Assembly (NCBI GenBank): GCA_963556255.1
Contig: OY744609.1
Span: 8,626,283 to 8,690,282 of the forward strand
Direction: 5' to 3'
DNA length: 64,000 nucleotides
Source of the DNA: Allolobophora icterica
Lineage: Eukaryota; Annelida; Clitellata; Crassiclitellata; Lumbricidae
The notes below the pieces were generated by a model. That model was not told the DNA's origin, ran no database searches, and saw only the letters and a program-made list of their open reading frames with translations. The translations under genes and the position numbers were made by a program. Shown here one piece after another: positions 11,801 through 17,284 of the stretch (positions within the stretch are counted from its first letter, which is position 1; every line of letters begins with the position of its first letter).

Positions 11801-13527
11801 TATGAAAGTGTGATTCCAAGGTCAAAGGGCGATTCCAAGGTCAAAGGGCGATTCCAAGGTCAAAGGGTGATTGCAAGGTCAAAGGGTGATTGCAAGGTCA
11901 AAGGGTGATTCCAAGGTCAAAGGGTGATTGCAAGGTCAAAGGGTGATTTGCTTGAAGCTTACGCACAGTCACATCAATCCATCGATGGGATATTTTTCAT
12001 ATGTCCTGTACTGGATTGTGGCCCAATATCGTTTGCAGTCAACTGAGTGTGCGACAGTTGAGCATGTGATATTTGGGTGAGCATCAAATAAGCAAATACA
12101 ACAATTAAGTTTTTACAAAAATGTTTCATAAGATTTTTATTCAAAATTTATTGTAAATAATTGACTGCTAAAACTTTTTGCGGATTTATATTTCCAAATT
12201 TATTTTTTAAATTGACTCTGTTAAAACTTGTTACTGATTTATTTATTCGCTCCACTGAAGCAACCATCATTGATCATTCTTTGTACATTAACTTTAAGCT
12301 TCTTGGTAACTGGATCTGGCAGATGGTTATGCTCTCTTAGTTCTTTAAAATTAACACAAGGTTTGCTGCAATTCATTGAAGTTGTTAAACTACCATTACA
12401 GCATTGTTGATCACATGTCCAGTTTTCTTGTTTTTCTTTGACAGATGATAGGAATACCATTTAAAAAGGATTTTATCTTGTCCTTTTGATGATTGTAAAT
12501 CGCCTTCAGTTATACTACTAAGAATTATTAGAAAAATGTAACTATAGTAAAATTTTGGTAAACTTATCAAAGTAATCTTCACCTGAATGCACTTAATATG
12601 AAGAACAATAATAATAATAACAATAATAATAATCAGGTAAATAAAACTAGCCATGCATATATACATTTTTGGACATTTATGTACAGCCTTTAAATCTTAT
12701 TTATTTAATTACAGAACACCTACAGCAATCAGATACATGACGTTCGCATAGCAGGCGCGATGGGAGGAGTGAGCGCTCGTGACGGACCGCACCGTGATAA
12801 GCTGGTTCAGGCGCTGAAAAGAAAAGGTGTGTTGCTGTCGAATCATTCAGCTGGACTGTCCAGTTTTCACTTTGACCATGAAAACAGTTGACATTCTGAC
12901 TGGTTACTAAGTATGAAGACGGTTTGAAGTGGTGCTGTGTGAATGCTCTTACATTGCAAAACATGTTACTTGGACTTACTCCAAGGTATTTCTAGGGCTA
13001 CTACGCAAATGTGTTTTAATTGCATTACAAATTTACAGTGTTCTAATCAATGTTTATTTAATTGCCAATATCAATGTTCATTTCATTGCATATATCAGTG
13101 TTCATTTCATTGTTCATATGAATGTTCTTTTCATTGCTCATATCAATGTTCATTTCATTGCTCAGATCAATGTTCATTTCATTGCCCATATCAATGTTCA
13201 TTTCATTGTTCATATGAATGTTCTTTTCATTGCTCATATCAATGTTCATTTCATTGCTCATATCAGTGTTCATTTCATTGCACATATCAGTGTTCATTTC
13301 ATTGTTCATATGAATGTTCTTTTCATTGCTCATATCAATGTTCATTTCGTTGCTCATATCAATGTTCATTTCATTGCTCATATCAATGTATTACGTTCGT
13401 TGTAGGTATCCAGATTGGAGGCAGCTCAGATAAAACAGTTCGTCTGAGACCTTCCCTCATTTTCCAACCGCACCATGCAGATATTTTCCTTGAGAAATTC
13501 GACCAGGTTCTTCGCGAGAGCAAGTGA
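1313..13527 (+). CDS. ABAT: 4-aminobutyrate aminotransferase (GABA transaminase), 5'-incomplete, 10 exons
   Basis: PLP-dependent class III aminotransferase that moves the amino group of GABA to 2-oxoglutarate, giving succinic semialdehyde and glutamate. It is mitochondrial in animals. Exons: 1313-1362, 4967-5047, 6368-6460, 7057-7183, 7917-8065, 9066-9203, 10665-10832, 11336-11482, 12715-12826 and 13406-13527. All have AG/GT borders and compatible phases, giving 395 codons. The vertebrate enzyme has about 500, so roughly 100 N-terminal residues, including any transit peptide, lie outside the window. Counting from the first visible residue, the sequence shows CGSC (58-61; both cysteines that bind the inter-subunit 2Fe-2S cluster in pig GABA-T), FHGR (Arg115, substrate carboxylate), [19 protein letters not shown] (Asp221, PLP ring) and FSKKM (Schiff-base lysine, probably Lys253). 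The GRG motif near the vertebrate C-terminus is replaced by an IAGAMGG-like stretch. Family assignment is firm. Activity is inferred. Confidence 0.95.
1501..2092. repeat. Perfect 198-bp inverted repeat with a microsatellite loop
   Basis: Positions 1501-1698 and 1895-2092 are exact reverse complements over 198 bp by my base-by-base reading. The 196-bp loop contains a (GT)n tract (about 1754-1830) and (TATG)n. Each arm carries a tRNA-like stretch with a box A (GTGGCCTAGTGGTTAGC) and a box B (GGTTCAAATCC), in plus orientation in the right arm near 2016-2070. This fits a tRNA-derived SINE or tRNA pseudogene duplicated head to head. The right arm ends just before the LINE. Confidence 0.9.
2016..2072 (+). 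repeat. tRNA-like pol III head (SINE or tRNA pseudogene) in the palindrome's right arm
   Basis: GTGGCCTAGTGGTTAGC resembles an internal box A and GGTTCAAATCC is an exact box B. The acceptor stem does not close, so I do not call a functional tRNA. A mirror copy on the minus strand sits in the left arm (about 1521-1577). Confidence 0.55.
2169..4127 (+). CDS. Non-LTR retrotransposon reverse transcriptase (652 aa, 5'-truncated ORF2)
   Basis: Reverse transcriptase of the Jockey/CR1/L2 group of LINEs, which copies element RNA at a nicked target. Visible motifs in order: an IPVFKKG and NYRPISVLP block (about residues 200-220), the first catalytic aspartate in [11 protein letters not shown] (Asp287), [14 protein letters not shown] (about 340-353), FADD with the catalytic Asp pair (376-377), [13 protein letters not shown], and the C-terminal [11 protein letters not shown] typical of the group. 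The frame is open for 652 codons. The ATG at 2169 is only the first methionine left after truncation: coding sense continues upstream to a stop at 2136, so the native ORF2 start is lost. No endonuclease domain remains, so this copy cannot be autonomous. Confidence 0.92.
   Translation: MTQGLLKACRKKNQLYTKYLRNPNPVNKEKFVIYRNKFKSIRTYAERHYYATEFLKHHNDLKSTWKLIRSALQLEDGQEKIDSLLINGIDIKDPEQMANKFNDYFINLPRNLAKNIPTCTGSHENYLPAPKLSSMGLTLTSPDEIISIGTSFKKTHTRGLDDIDPYLALPYLHLIALPLTEIINCSLMIGIVPDQLKSAKVIPVFKKGNRQNIENYRPISVLPFFAKFLEKVMYIRLNSFITNANIIHPTQHGFQAGHSTLMALLNMEDKISKAIDSNEYSVGIFVDLAKAFDTVDHKILINKLSNYGVRGTQIQWFKSYLEARTQIVSCNGSLSAPGYITSGVPQGSNLGPLLFLLYINDLANVSSALYFILFADDTNIFYSNNSWKSLIETVNKELHKVNKWFIVNKLTLNVDKTNFIIFESHRKIKPIDWSISLDGSPITKVESTKFLGVYVDQHLTWKAHINYISLKVAKNLGIIFRIARVLPKEVRMSLYYSLIFPYLNYCNLIWASNYDSRLHKLHILQKQAVRMIAGVPRYHHSLHIFKDLNLLELKQIRSFQIGILFYMYENHQLPDVFAGYFTLASSLHDHHTRGAVLYRPIQARTNIRLFSIKSTGPTTWNSFPREIRNSKNKYEFKKKLRLFLAASELVSY
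4313..4355 (+). other. Conserved LINE 3' UTR stem-loop, copy 1
   Basis: GGGTG (4313-4317) pairs with CACCC (4351-4355), CCCTA pairs with TAGGG, and an inner GGGA (4329-4332) pairs with TCCC (4339-4342) around a six-base loop. Related structures occur at 40887-40928, 43653-43692 and 57902-57947. It is probably the template-recognition hairpin used by the element's reverse transcriptase. Confidence 0.65.
4571..4760. repeat. (AT)n and (TATG)n microsatellite after the LINE tail
   Basis: About 18 AT repeats follow directly on the LINE's TTGAA tail, then a degenerate TATG/TGTATG tract runs to about 4746. It appears to be seeded by the retrotransposon tail. Confidence 0.75.
4967..5047 (+). CDS. ABAT: ABAT exon ([10 protein letters not shown] segment)
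   Basis: Acceptor CTGTTTAG, donor CTCTCT|GTAAGT, 81 nt, phase 0 to 0. It encodes [20 protein letters not shown] and then LRSALLS, which aligns with the VNRPALGILPPENF block of vertebrate ABAT. Confidence 0.9.
5048..6367. other. ABAT intron: pyrimidine-rich tract and (AAT)n with a short hairpin element
   Basis: About 5095-5480 is a degenerate CTGTCT/TCTCTG tract. Positions 5850-5890 are (AAT)n, followed by a short segment whose ends TGCCCGAG and CTCGGGCA are complementary (about 5892-5980), and then more AAT repeats. Similar CCTGAG...CTCAGG segments flanked by AAT repeats occur near 27430. No exon is seen. Confidence 0.55.
6368..6460 (+). CDS. ABAT: ABAT exon carrying the CGSC iron-sulfur motif
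   Basis: Acceptor GATTCGTAG, donor TACATG|GTAAAA, 93 nt, phase 0 to 0. It encodes [20 protein letters not shown] and on to FMAYM, aligning with the [12 protein letters not shown] block of vertebrate GABA-T. In the pig enzyme the two cysteines hold a 2Fe-2S cluster between subunits. Confidence 0.92.
6497..6595 (-). repeat. Dispersed SINE-like repeat (family B)
   Basis: Contains TAACTTCTATTGCGCCAGTG, then CAACCGATGGCGC and CAGGTCAATATCCAGAAGAT. The same block recurs near 19880-19985 and 63745-63830 (other orientation) and near 36520-36610, 37805-37960 and 62757-62890. It is most likely the 3' part of a SINE or LINE whose tail reads GAAGTTAC on the minus strand here. Confidence 0.65.
7057..7183 (+). 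CDS. ABAT: ABAT exon (NQAPGCP / FHGRT segment)
   Basis: Acceptor CTGTGTAG, donor ACAACTG|GTAAGT, 127 nt, phase 0 to 1. It contains [20 protein letters not shown] and AFHGRTT. The Arg of HGR is the residue that binds the substrate carboxylate in pig GABA-T. The donor sequence is echoed repeatedly in the following intron (7184-7530). Confidence 0.95.
7184..7530 (+). repeat. Degenerate minisatellite of 5' splice-site-like units
   Basis: Starting at the true donor, units of about 20-25 bp resembling AACTGGTAAGTGACTAGGTA recur through the first 350 bp of the intron. Exact GTAAGT hexamers occur at 7184 (the real donor), 7293, 7458 and 7480, mostly preceded by ACTG or GCTG as at the exon end. Looser copies continue to about 7800. 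Confidence 0.7.
7917..8065 (+). CDS. ABAT: ABAT exon ([13 protein letters not shown] segment)
   Basis: Acceptor GAATTGCAG, donor AAACTG|GTAGAA, 149 nt, phase 1 to 0. It completes the Gly after HGRTT and encodes [25 protein letters not shown] and ESARCLKL, colinear with GCLATTHSKAIHK...EEARCLEEV of vertebrates. Confidence 0.93.
8290..8525 (+). repeat. tRNA-derived SINE head split by a MITE
   Basis: GGTAGCCGATGGGTTAGAGC upstream of 8334 and AGAGCACCACTTACCTTG downstream of 8467 join into one tRNA-like head with box A, followed by a box B-like GGTTTGAGCC near 8510. The MITE at 8334-8467 inserted inside box A and duplicated AGAGCACY. Confidence 0.7.
8334..8467. mobile_element. hAT-type MITE, 134 bp, inserted into a SINE
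   Basis: Ends are CATAGGCTTAGACT and (reverse complement of the right end) CACTGGCGTAAACT. Flanks are AGAGCACT and AGAGCACC, an 8-bp duplication with one mismatch, which is typical of hAT. A homologous 136-bp copy in the opposite orientation is at 11603-11738. Confidence 0.8.
8860..9000. repeat. GACT/GGAT-rich simple repeat
   Basis: Runs of GACTGACTG and GGATGGATGA just before the next ABAT exon. No other signal is seen. Confidence 0.6.
9066..9203 (+). CDS. ABAT: ABAT exon ([11 protein letters not shown] segment)
   Basis: Acceptor GTGTTTAAG, donor AAAGAG|GTAAAA, 138 nt, phase 0 to 0. It encodes [28 protein letters not shown] and [11 protein letters not shown]. The Glu-rich [10 protein letters not shown] loop is part of the GABA-T active site. 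Confidence 0.95.
9216..9365 (+). repeat. tRNA-derived SINE (family A)
   Basis: A tRNA-like head with box B GGTTCAAATCC (about 9262) preceded by GTCTAGCGATTAAATTG and GCTGGACTGTCAA. It is followed by the family body ACTTGTGCCTCATAGC...GGCTATAAAATGAGTGCATTG. Related copies are at 13965-14235 (minus), 61262-61540 (plus), 21195-21290 and 50880-50965. Confidence 0.75.
9460..9707. mobile_element. hAT-type MITE, 248 bp, perfect 8-bp TSD
   Basis: Begins CAGTGCTTTTTTTC and ends GAAAAAAAGCCCTG. It is flanked on both sides by GATCAACT (9452-9459 and 9708-9715). The interior is AT-rich and non-coding and carries GGAACGCCGTACCGG, related to the interior of the MITE at 39123-39299. Confidence 0.9.
10300..10560. 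repeat. (AGTC)n degenerate repeat
   Basis: CAGTCAGTCATTCAGTCAGT-like units over about 250 bp in the ABAT intron upstream of exon 10665-10832. Confidence 0.75.
10665..10832 (+). CDS. ABAT: ABAT exon with the PLP-lysine (FSKKM) and VDEVQTGGG
   Basis: Acceptor GTTGGTAG, donor ACTGAG|GTACCT, 168 nt, phase 0 to 0. It contains [15 protein letters not shown] and [14 protein letters not shown]. By the K-x3-G spacing of class III aminotransferases, the second lysine of SKK is the PLP Schiff base. The Asp of VDE contacts the pyridine nitrogen. Confidence 0.96.
10858..11010 (-). repeat. SINE fragment with a tRNA-like head
   Basis: Family B-like AACTTCTATGGCGCCATAAAGC with CAATCGATGGTGC is followed by a tRNA-like block whose reverse complement begins GGTAAGCGCGAATGGTTAGA. 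No intact box B is recognised, so this is a decayed copy. Confidence 0.5.
11336..11482 (+). CDS. ABAT: ABAT exon ([14 protein letters not shown] segment)
   Basis: Acceptor TCTATTTAG, donor CTGCAG|GTATGC, 147 nt, phase 0 to 0. It encodes [20 protein letters not shown] and GITNLQ, matching YRIFNTWLGDPSK of vertebrates. The Thr of FNTW corresponds to the PLP-phosphate-binding Thr353 of the pig enzyme. Confidence 0.95.
11603..11738. mobile_element. hAT-type MITE, 136 bp, second copy
   Basis: Ends are CACTGGGGTAAACTTG and CTACGCCTATG, flanked by GATGCATT and CATGCATT (8 bp, one mismatch). It is the inverse-orientation homologue of 8334-8467. Confidence 0.8.
11815..11948 (+). repeat. 19-bp minisatellite with nuclear-receptor-like half sites
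   Basis: About seven tandem copies of GATTCCAAGGTCAAAGGG (or GATTGC...). Each junction gives AGGTCA-AA-GGGTGA or AGGTCA-AA-GGGCGA, a direct repeat of half-site-like hexamers spaced by two. It lies in the ABAT intron after exon 11336-11482. Any regulatory role is speculative. Confidence 0.75.
11949..12714. other. ABAT intron, AT-rich, no recognisable feature
   Basis: Low-complexity AT-rich sequence with a short (AAT)n tract near 12605-12632. GGACATTTATGTACAGCCTT (12671-12690) next to the acceptor resembles fragments near 5727 and 61048, so a repeat end may contribute to the polypyrimidine region of exon 12715. Confidence 0.45.
12715..12826 (+). CDS. ABAT: ABAT exon (penultimate)
   Basis: Acceptor TTAATTACAG, donor AGAAAAG|GTGTGT, 112 nt, phase 0 to 1. 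It encodes [18 protein letters not shown] and LVQALKRKG. It is colinear with the vertebrate ISRVRGRGTFCSFD...LILIARNKG block, but the RGRG motif is replaced by RIAG. Confidence 0.88.
13030..13392 (+). repeat. 24-bp minisatellite next to the last ABAT exon
   Basis: About 14-15 tandem copies of a 24-bp unit close to TCAATGTTCATTTCATTGCT-CATA. Because 24 is divisible by three, it stays open in several frames and yields long fake ORFs with periodic Cys/His/Phe. It ends about 15 bp before the acceptor of exon 13406-13527. Confidence 0.9.
13406..13527 (+). CDS. ABAT: ABAT terminal coding exon
   Basis: Acceptor GTTGTAG, phase 1 entry completing a Gly codon. It encodes [20 protein letters not shown], then [19 protein letters not shown] and a TGA stop at 13525-13527, colinear with the vertebrate C-terminus (GGCGDKSIRFRPTLVF). 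No canonical AATAAA is seen in the next 450 bp. Confidence 0.95.
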
Positions 13528-13964
13528 AGCTGAAGAAGCCAAACTCTCACTTCAAAGTGTAACTTCAGTTACGGGTCGAATTGTTCAAGATCATCCTATA
13601 CTTATGACTCTAGACTCTAGTGTTAGCCATTTAGAGTATATCCACAGACGATATTTGTAATGTTACAGGCATATCCAAACTTACTACTTAGAACTGAAGT
13701 TCATACAAGGGTACCATTTATGTGCCATTTAGTTAGCGAAGCTCTTGTGCCAAGATTTTTCAGTACCTTGTAGTTTTGTACGTTTAGTTATTGAAGGCAG
13801 ATTGCAACATAATTGTAAATTGTATCATAAAAGAATACTAAAACTTTGCAGTTGTGCATTTGAGAATCAAATCTGATTATCTGTTTGAAGAAGAAGAGCA
13901 GTCCCCCTTAACCCTGTAACGATGAGAGGGATTAGTTTCCATAGATTTTAGTACACACTTGTTA

Positions 13965-14235
13965 TTAAATTGTTAGCTAACCCCAAGGGGCAGCCACGGG
14001 AATAAAGTGTTAGCGACATCATTTTCTTAGCCTTTGTGTATGAGGGTGGGTTGGTAGTCCTCGCCCTCACTGTCAGATCTTCCCACTGACCGTGTACAGT
14101 CAGTGTACTCATTATAGCCAAGTCGGTTAGGAGCACAAGTAGAGCCTAAATCTCTAAACAAATTTAAGCCTTAGCAGGGATTTGAACCCTGATCTTTCGC
14201 TTGACAGTCCAGCGTTTGACTGAGAATCATATTGG
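13965..14235 (-). repeat. tRNA-derived SINE, near full length (family A)
   Basis: Read on the minus strand: GCTGGACTGTCAAGCG, box B GGTTCAAATCC, body GGCTATAATGAGTACACTG, and the conserved CCCTCATACACAAAGGCTAA-GAAAA block. It lies just 3' of ABAT. Confidence 0.75.
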
Positions 14236-14242
14236 TTTGATT

Positions 14243-14740
14243 CATAGGCGCCGACTTTTGCTTTTGTCTCTGGGTGCCTGCAGGGTCCAGTGCATATTTT
14301 AACATAATTCTCTCCTAAAGTGTTGACTACCTTTTTTAGGAATTCATCCCCAAAAAAGTTACGACCTTTTTTAGGAATTTACCCCCCCCCAAAGTGACGA
14401 CCTTTTTTTAGGAATACCCCCAAAAAATTTTAATTTATGTTGTAGTTGTACTTCTCAAGTTGTGAGACTAGTTCGTTGTATTAAAATTTTATTTAAGTAA
14501 GTAAGTAAGTAATCTTTTATTAGTACAAGACAAACGCTCATACTTTACAACAATACATACAAAAAGATCACAATATCAGTAACACTGTAAGACAGTTTAA
14601 ACACAAGCAGTATCATAAACAATTCTATAATGTCTTATTTAGATATTTAGAAGGTCCGAATTCTTCTGGGTGCCCGGCGCCCGCTGAACTTTCTCTCTGG
14701 GTGCATTGGCACCCAAGGCCCCCAAGAAGTGGCGCCTATG
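14243..14740. mobile_element. hAT-type MITE, 498 bp, perfect 8-bp TSD
   Basis: Starts CATAGGCGCCGACTT and ends AAGTGGCGCCTATG, flanked by GTTTGATT on both sides (14235-14242 and 14741-14748). The interior has CCCCAAAAAAGT-like repeats and no coding frame. Confidence 0.92.
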
Positions 14741-14748
14741 GTTTGATT

Positions 14749-15632
14749 GAATTTTAGACTTTGTTGTATTGCCATGCAGGACTTTGTCTGTATTTGCTCT
14801 CCCCTTCTACCACCACCAAACGCTGTGCTTCATCAACGAATACATTGAGTCGTGTGCTTTGCCAAAGAATATTTGGTGTCTGGGGCTTTTCAGTGGCTAG
14901 TCGAAAGCTTTGGATGTCACAGCCCAGTTCTATGCATTATGTCGGTTCTTAGTGGTATTCAGGGCTAAACCAAGACTCCTCTGTTTCAACTTTCCCTACC
15001 ACCGCAAATGTAAACGTTTTTGTATAGCAGCTGTATGACATCGACCCTGCTCATTTTTCAATGAATTTATGTAGCTCAACTTCTGGTTTTTCTGACAGTA
15101 TGATTGTGATTGATTTTACTTGAAAGCAACCATCAATCAACACTTTATGCGTTATGATGATGCCATAGACATGGGCGTCTATCCTCTTCTCCCCCCCCCG
15201 AAGTCATTGGAACAACTTCCCCTCCCATCCCTCCTCTTCCCCTTCCCCTTCCTTCTCCCCCCCCCCCAATAATGATGGCACATATACTGACAGATCTTCC
15301 CCTATATTTTTGGATGGAGCATTTGCTCCAAGGTTTCTATGAAGTAATTTATAATTCACTTTGTGGGTTACTAATAAAGTAATGCTCTGAGATTTGCGAC
15401 CATGTGAATTACAATGTAGGCCTACACTATTAAAGTTGGTGGTGTCATCACTTTAAGGAGTTTAAGCTTTCTATTGCATTTTTGAATTTTCTTAGTTTGC
15501 AAAACATGGATAAAATATTCAAATCCACATGGATCAAACCGTTGGATCAAACTCATCAGAGTCTCCCCTCCCACAGTGTTTTTCTACAATTCTCACACTG
15601 AATCAGAACGCTGTAGTTTGCATAGAACATGT
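14749..15632. other. Intergenic region without a recognised gene
   Basis: No splice-consistent reading frame or family match is seen. Homopolymeric C runs occur at 15190-15200 and 15258-15267. Confidence 0.5.
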
Positions 15633-15640
15633 TCAGTGTG

Positions 15641-16511
15641 CAGACTTGTTGTCCTCGAGACCAAGGTCTTGGTCTCGAGTGCACTTGAGTTCGTTTTTAA
15701 AAGTCTTGGTCTTGGTCTTGAGACCAAAAGTCTTGGTCTTGGTCTTGAGGTTCAATAGTCTTGGTCTTGGTCTTGAAGTTCAAAGTCTTGGTCTTGATCT
15801 TGCAAGACCAAGACCAAGACCGGCTGTCAATATAAACAGTCATTTAACAAAACTCAAGAATTAAAAAATTATCAAGCCTGTGTGCATCATAGCCTACGAC
15901 AAATAGCCTACCTACAGACGGATATATAGGCCTAAGTCTTGTTGGTCAAGAAAACTCATCGGCAGCAGCAACTAAGTTATGCTGTATCTGGAAGTCCTGC
16001 TGAGACTTTTTCTGAGCCAGATAAACCATTGGAGGATTTCAAAAAGGCTCACGATTTGTACATTTAAATCCAGTGCTTGAAAGCTACTGTGCATGCCAGC
16101 GAATTCAGCACCTTTGGAAAGTATAGGCTAGTGGAATTTTATGAGGCCCCACAAGCACGTCTTGTTAAGAAAATTCTGAGCGAATTGGTTTCTTTATCAA
16201 ATAAAAAAGACATTGGAATAACATTTTGCATGAAGGACTCTTGTAAATACGAATTCTGAACTTTGCAGTCTGCATTTAAAGTTAAATAGCTTGAATAAAA
16301 TAAAAGACTCACGTTTTCTTTAAAATAGCGAGTAGTCCGACTTGACAATTTTTTTAAAGGAAGAAAGTCATGGCCTGAATGTGATTTTTTGGGTCTCGGT
16401 CTTGGTCTTGAGGTTCAAAGTCTTGGTCTTGGTCTTGAGGTTCAAAGTTTTGGTCTTGTGGTTCAAACTTAGGTCTTGGTCTTGAGGTTTAAGGTCTTGA
16501 CAACAAGACTG
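15641..16511. mobile_element. Non-autonomous hAT element with CTTGGT subterminal arrays, copy 1 (871 bp)
   Basis: Terminal inverted repeats are CAGACTTGTTGTC and GACAACAAGACTG, with an 8-bp duplication TCAGTGTG / TCAGTGTC. Both subterminal regions (about 15655-15830 and 16390-16505) are arrays of GGTCTTGGTCTTGAGGTTCA-type units. The middle (16000-16270) contains GAGGCCCCACAAGCACGTCT, also present in inverted orientation in copy 2 (42592-43482). No transposase is encoded. Confidence 0.92.
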
Positions 16512-17284
16512 TCAGTGTCACGACTAATTAGTGATTTCATATAATGAAGAACCTGAATAGAAACCATGGCTGCAGGCGCTCAAGGGTTTTGGAGAGGAAT
16601 GATTATGATACAGTAGATATAGGACGGAAATGTATAATGCGTAATGCATACAACGACTGCCTGGCCTTACAGCATACCCGAGTGATAAGCGTTTCAAAGC
16701 TAAGGGTTTCCGTAAGCGTTACCCCTATCGTTTATCTTTGACAGTCCTCGAAATTGACTCAACAACCTATCTGGCTCTTGCTTATCTGATTGATTACCGA
16801 AACTCCTGTCTATAGATCTACAGTATTACAATAGGCCTGATTATTATGCTTTCTCGGGTTCAGATCACTGATGTATTTTAATATTAATCGAGATCACTGG
16901 TTCAGATCTTGAAGAAAGTTATTCAGCGGCTGACTGTTTCTACATCGGATTTTTTAAACGGTCGTCATTCTAGGAGGTAATGGTCGGTTTATATATCTAT
17001 GGTACAACCGTAAATATTGATCTCTTTGAGTTCGCTTTGATTTTTATCGGACTCTTATTTTACCAAGTAATTTCACTACATTTTAAAAATGTTGCGTTGG
17101 TTATACATTTCAAAGATGCGAACACTGACAAAAACAACTAAATAAATTATAGATGAATTAATAAGCATTCAACTGCGCTCTGCATTCTGGAGCATTTTAT
17201 AGCGCGACAGTAGATCGTTACTACGAAAGCATTAGGGCAAAACTTTGAAAACTTGTGCTGCCTGAATATGTACACACAAAAGCT
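16512..17284. other. Upstream region of the beta-galactosidase-like gene
   Basis: AT-rich, no gene seen. TTTATATATC near 16987 and TTTTATAGCGCG near 17195 are weak TATA-like strings. Neither can be called a promoter from sequence alone. An in-frame TGA at 17246-17248 closes the downstream reading frame on its 5' side. Confidence 0.45.

Noticed and set aside
12943..13527. 194-aa Cys/His/Phe-periodic reading frame
   Set aside because: It is the 24-bp minisatellite read through into the true last ABAT exon. Only 13406-13527 is supported as coding.
17255..17284. Alternative start of the GH35 frame at 17255
   Set aside because: The codon is GTG, which is not a normal eukaryotic start. ATGs follow at 17285 and 17306 with good context.
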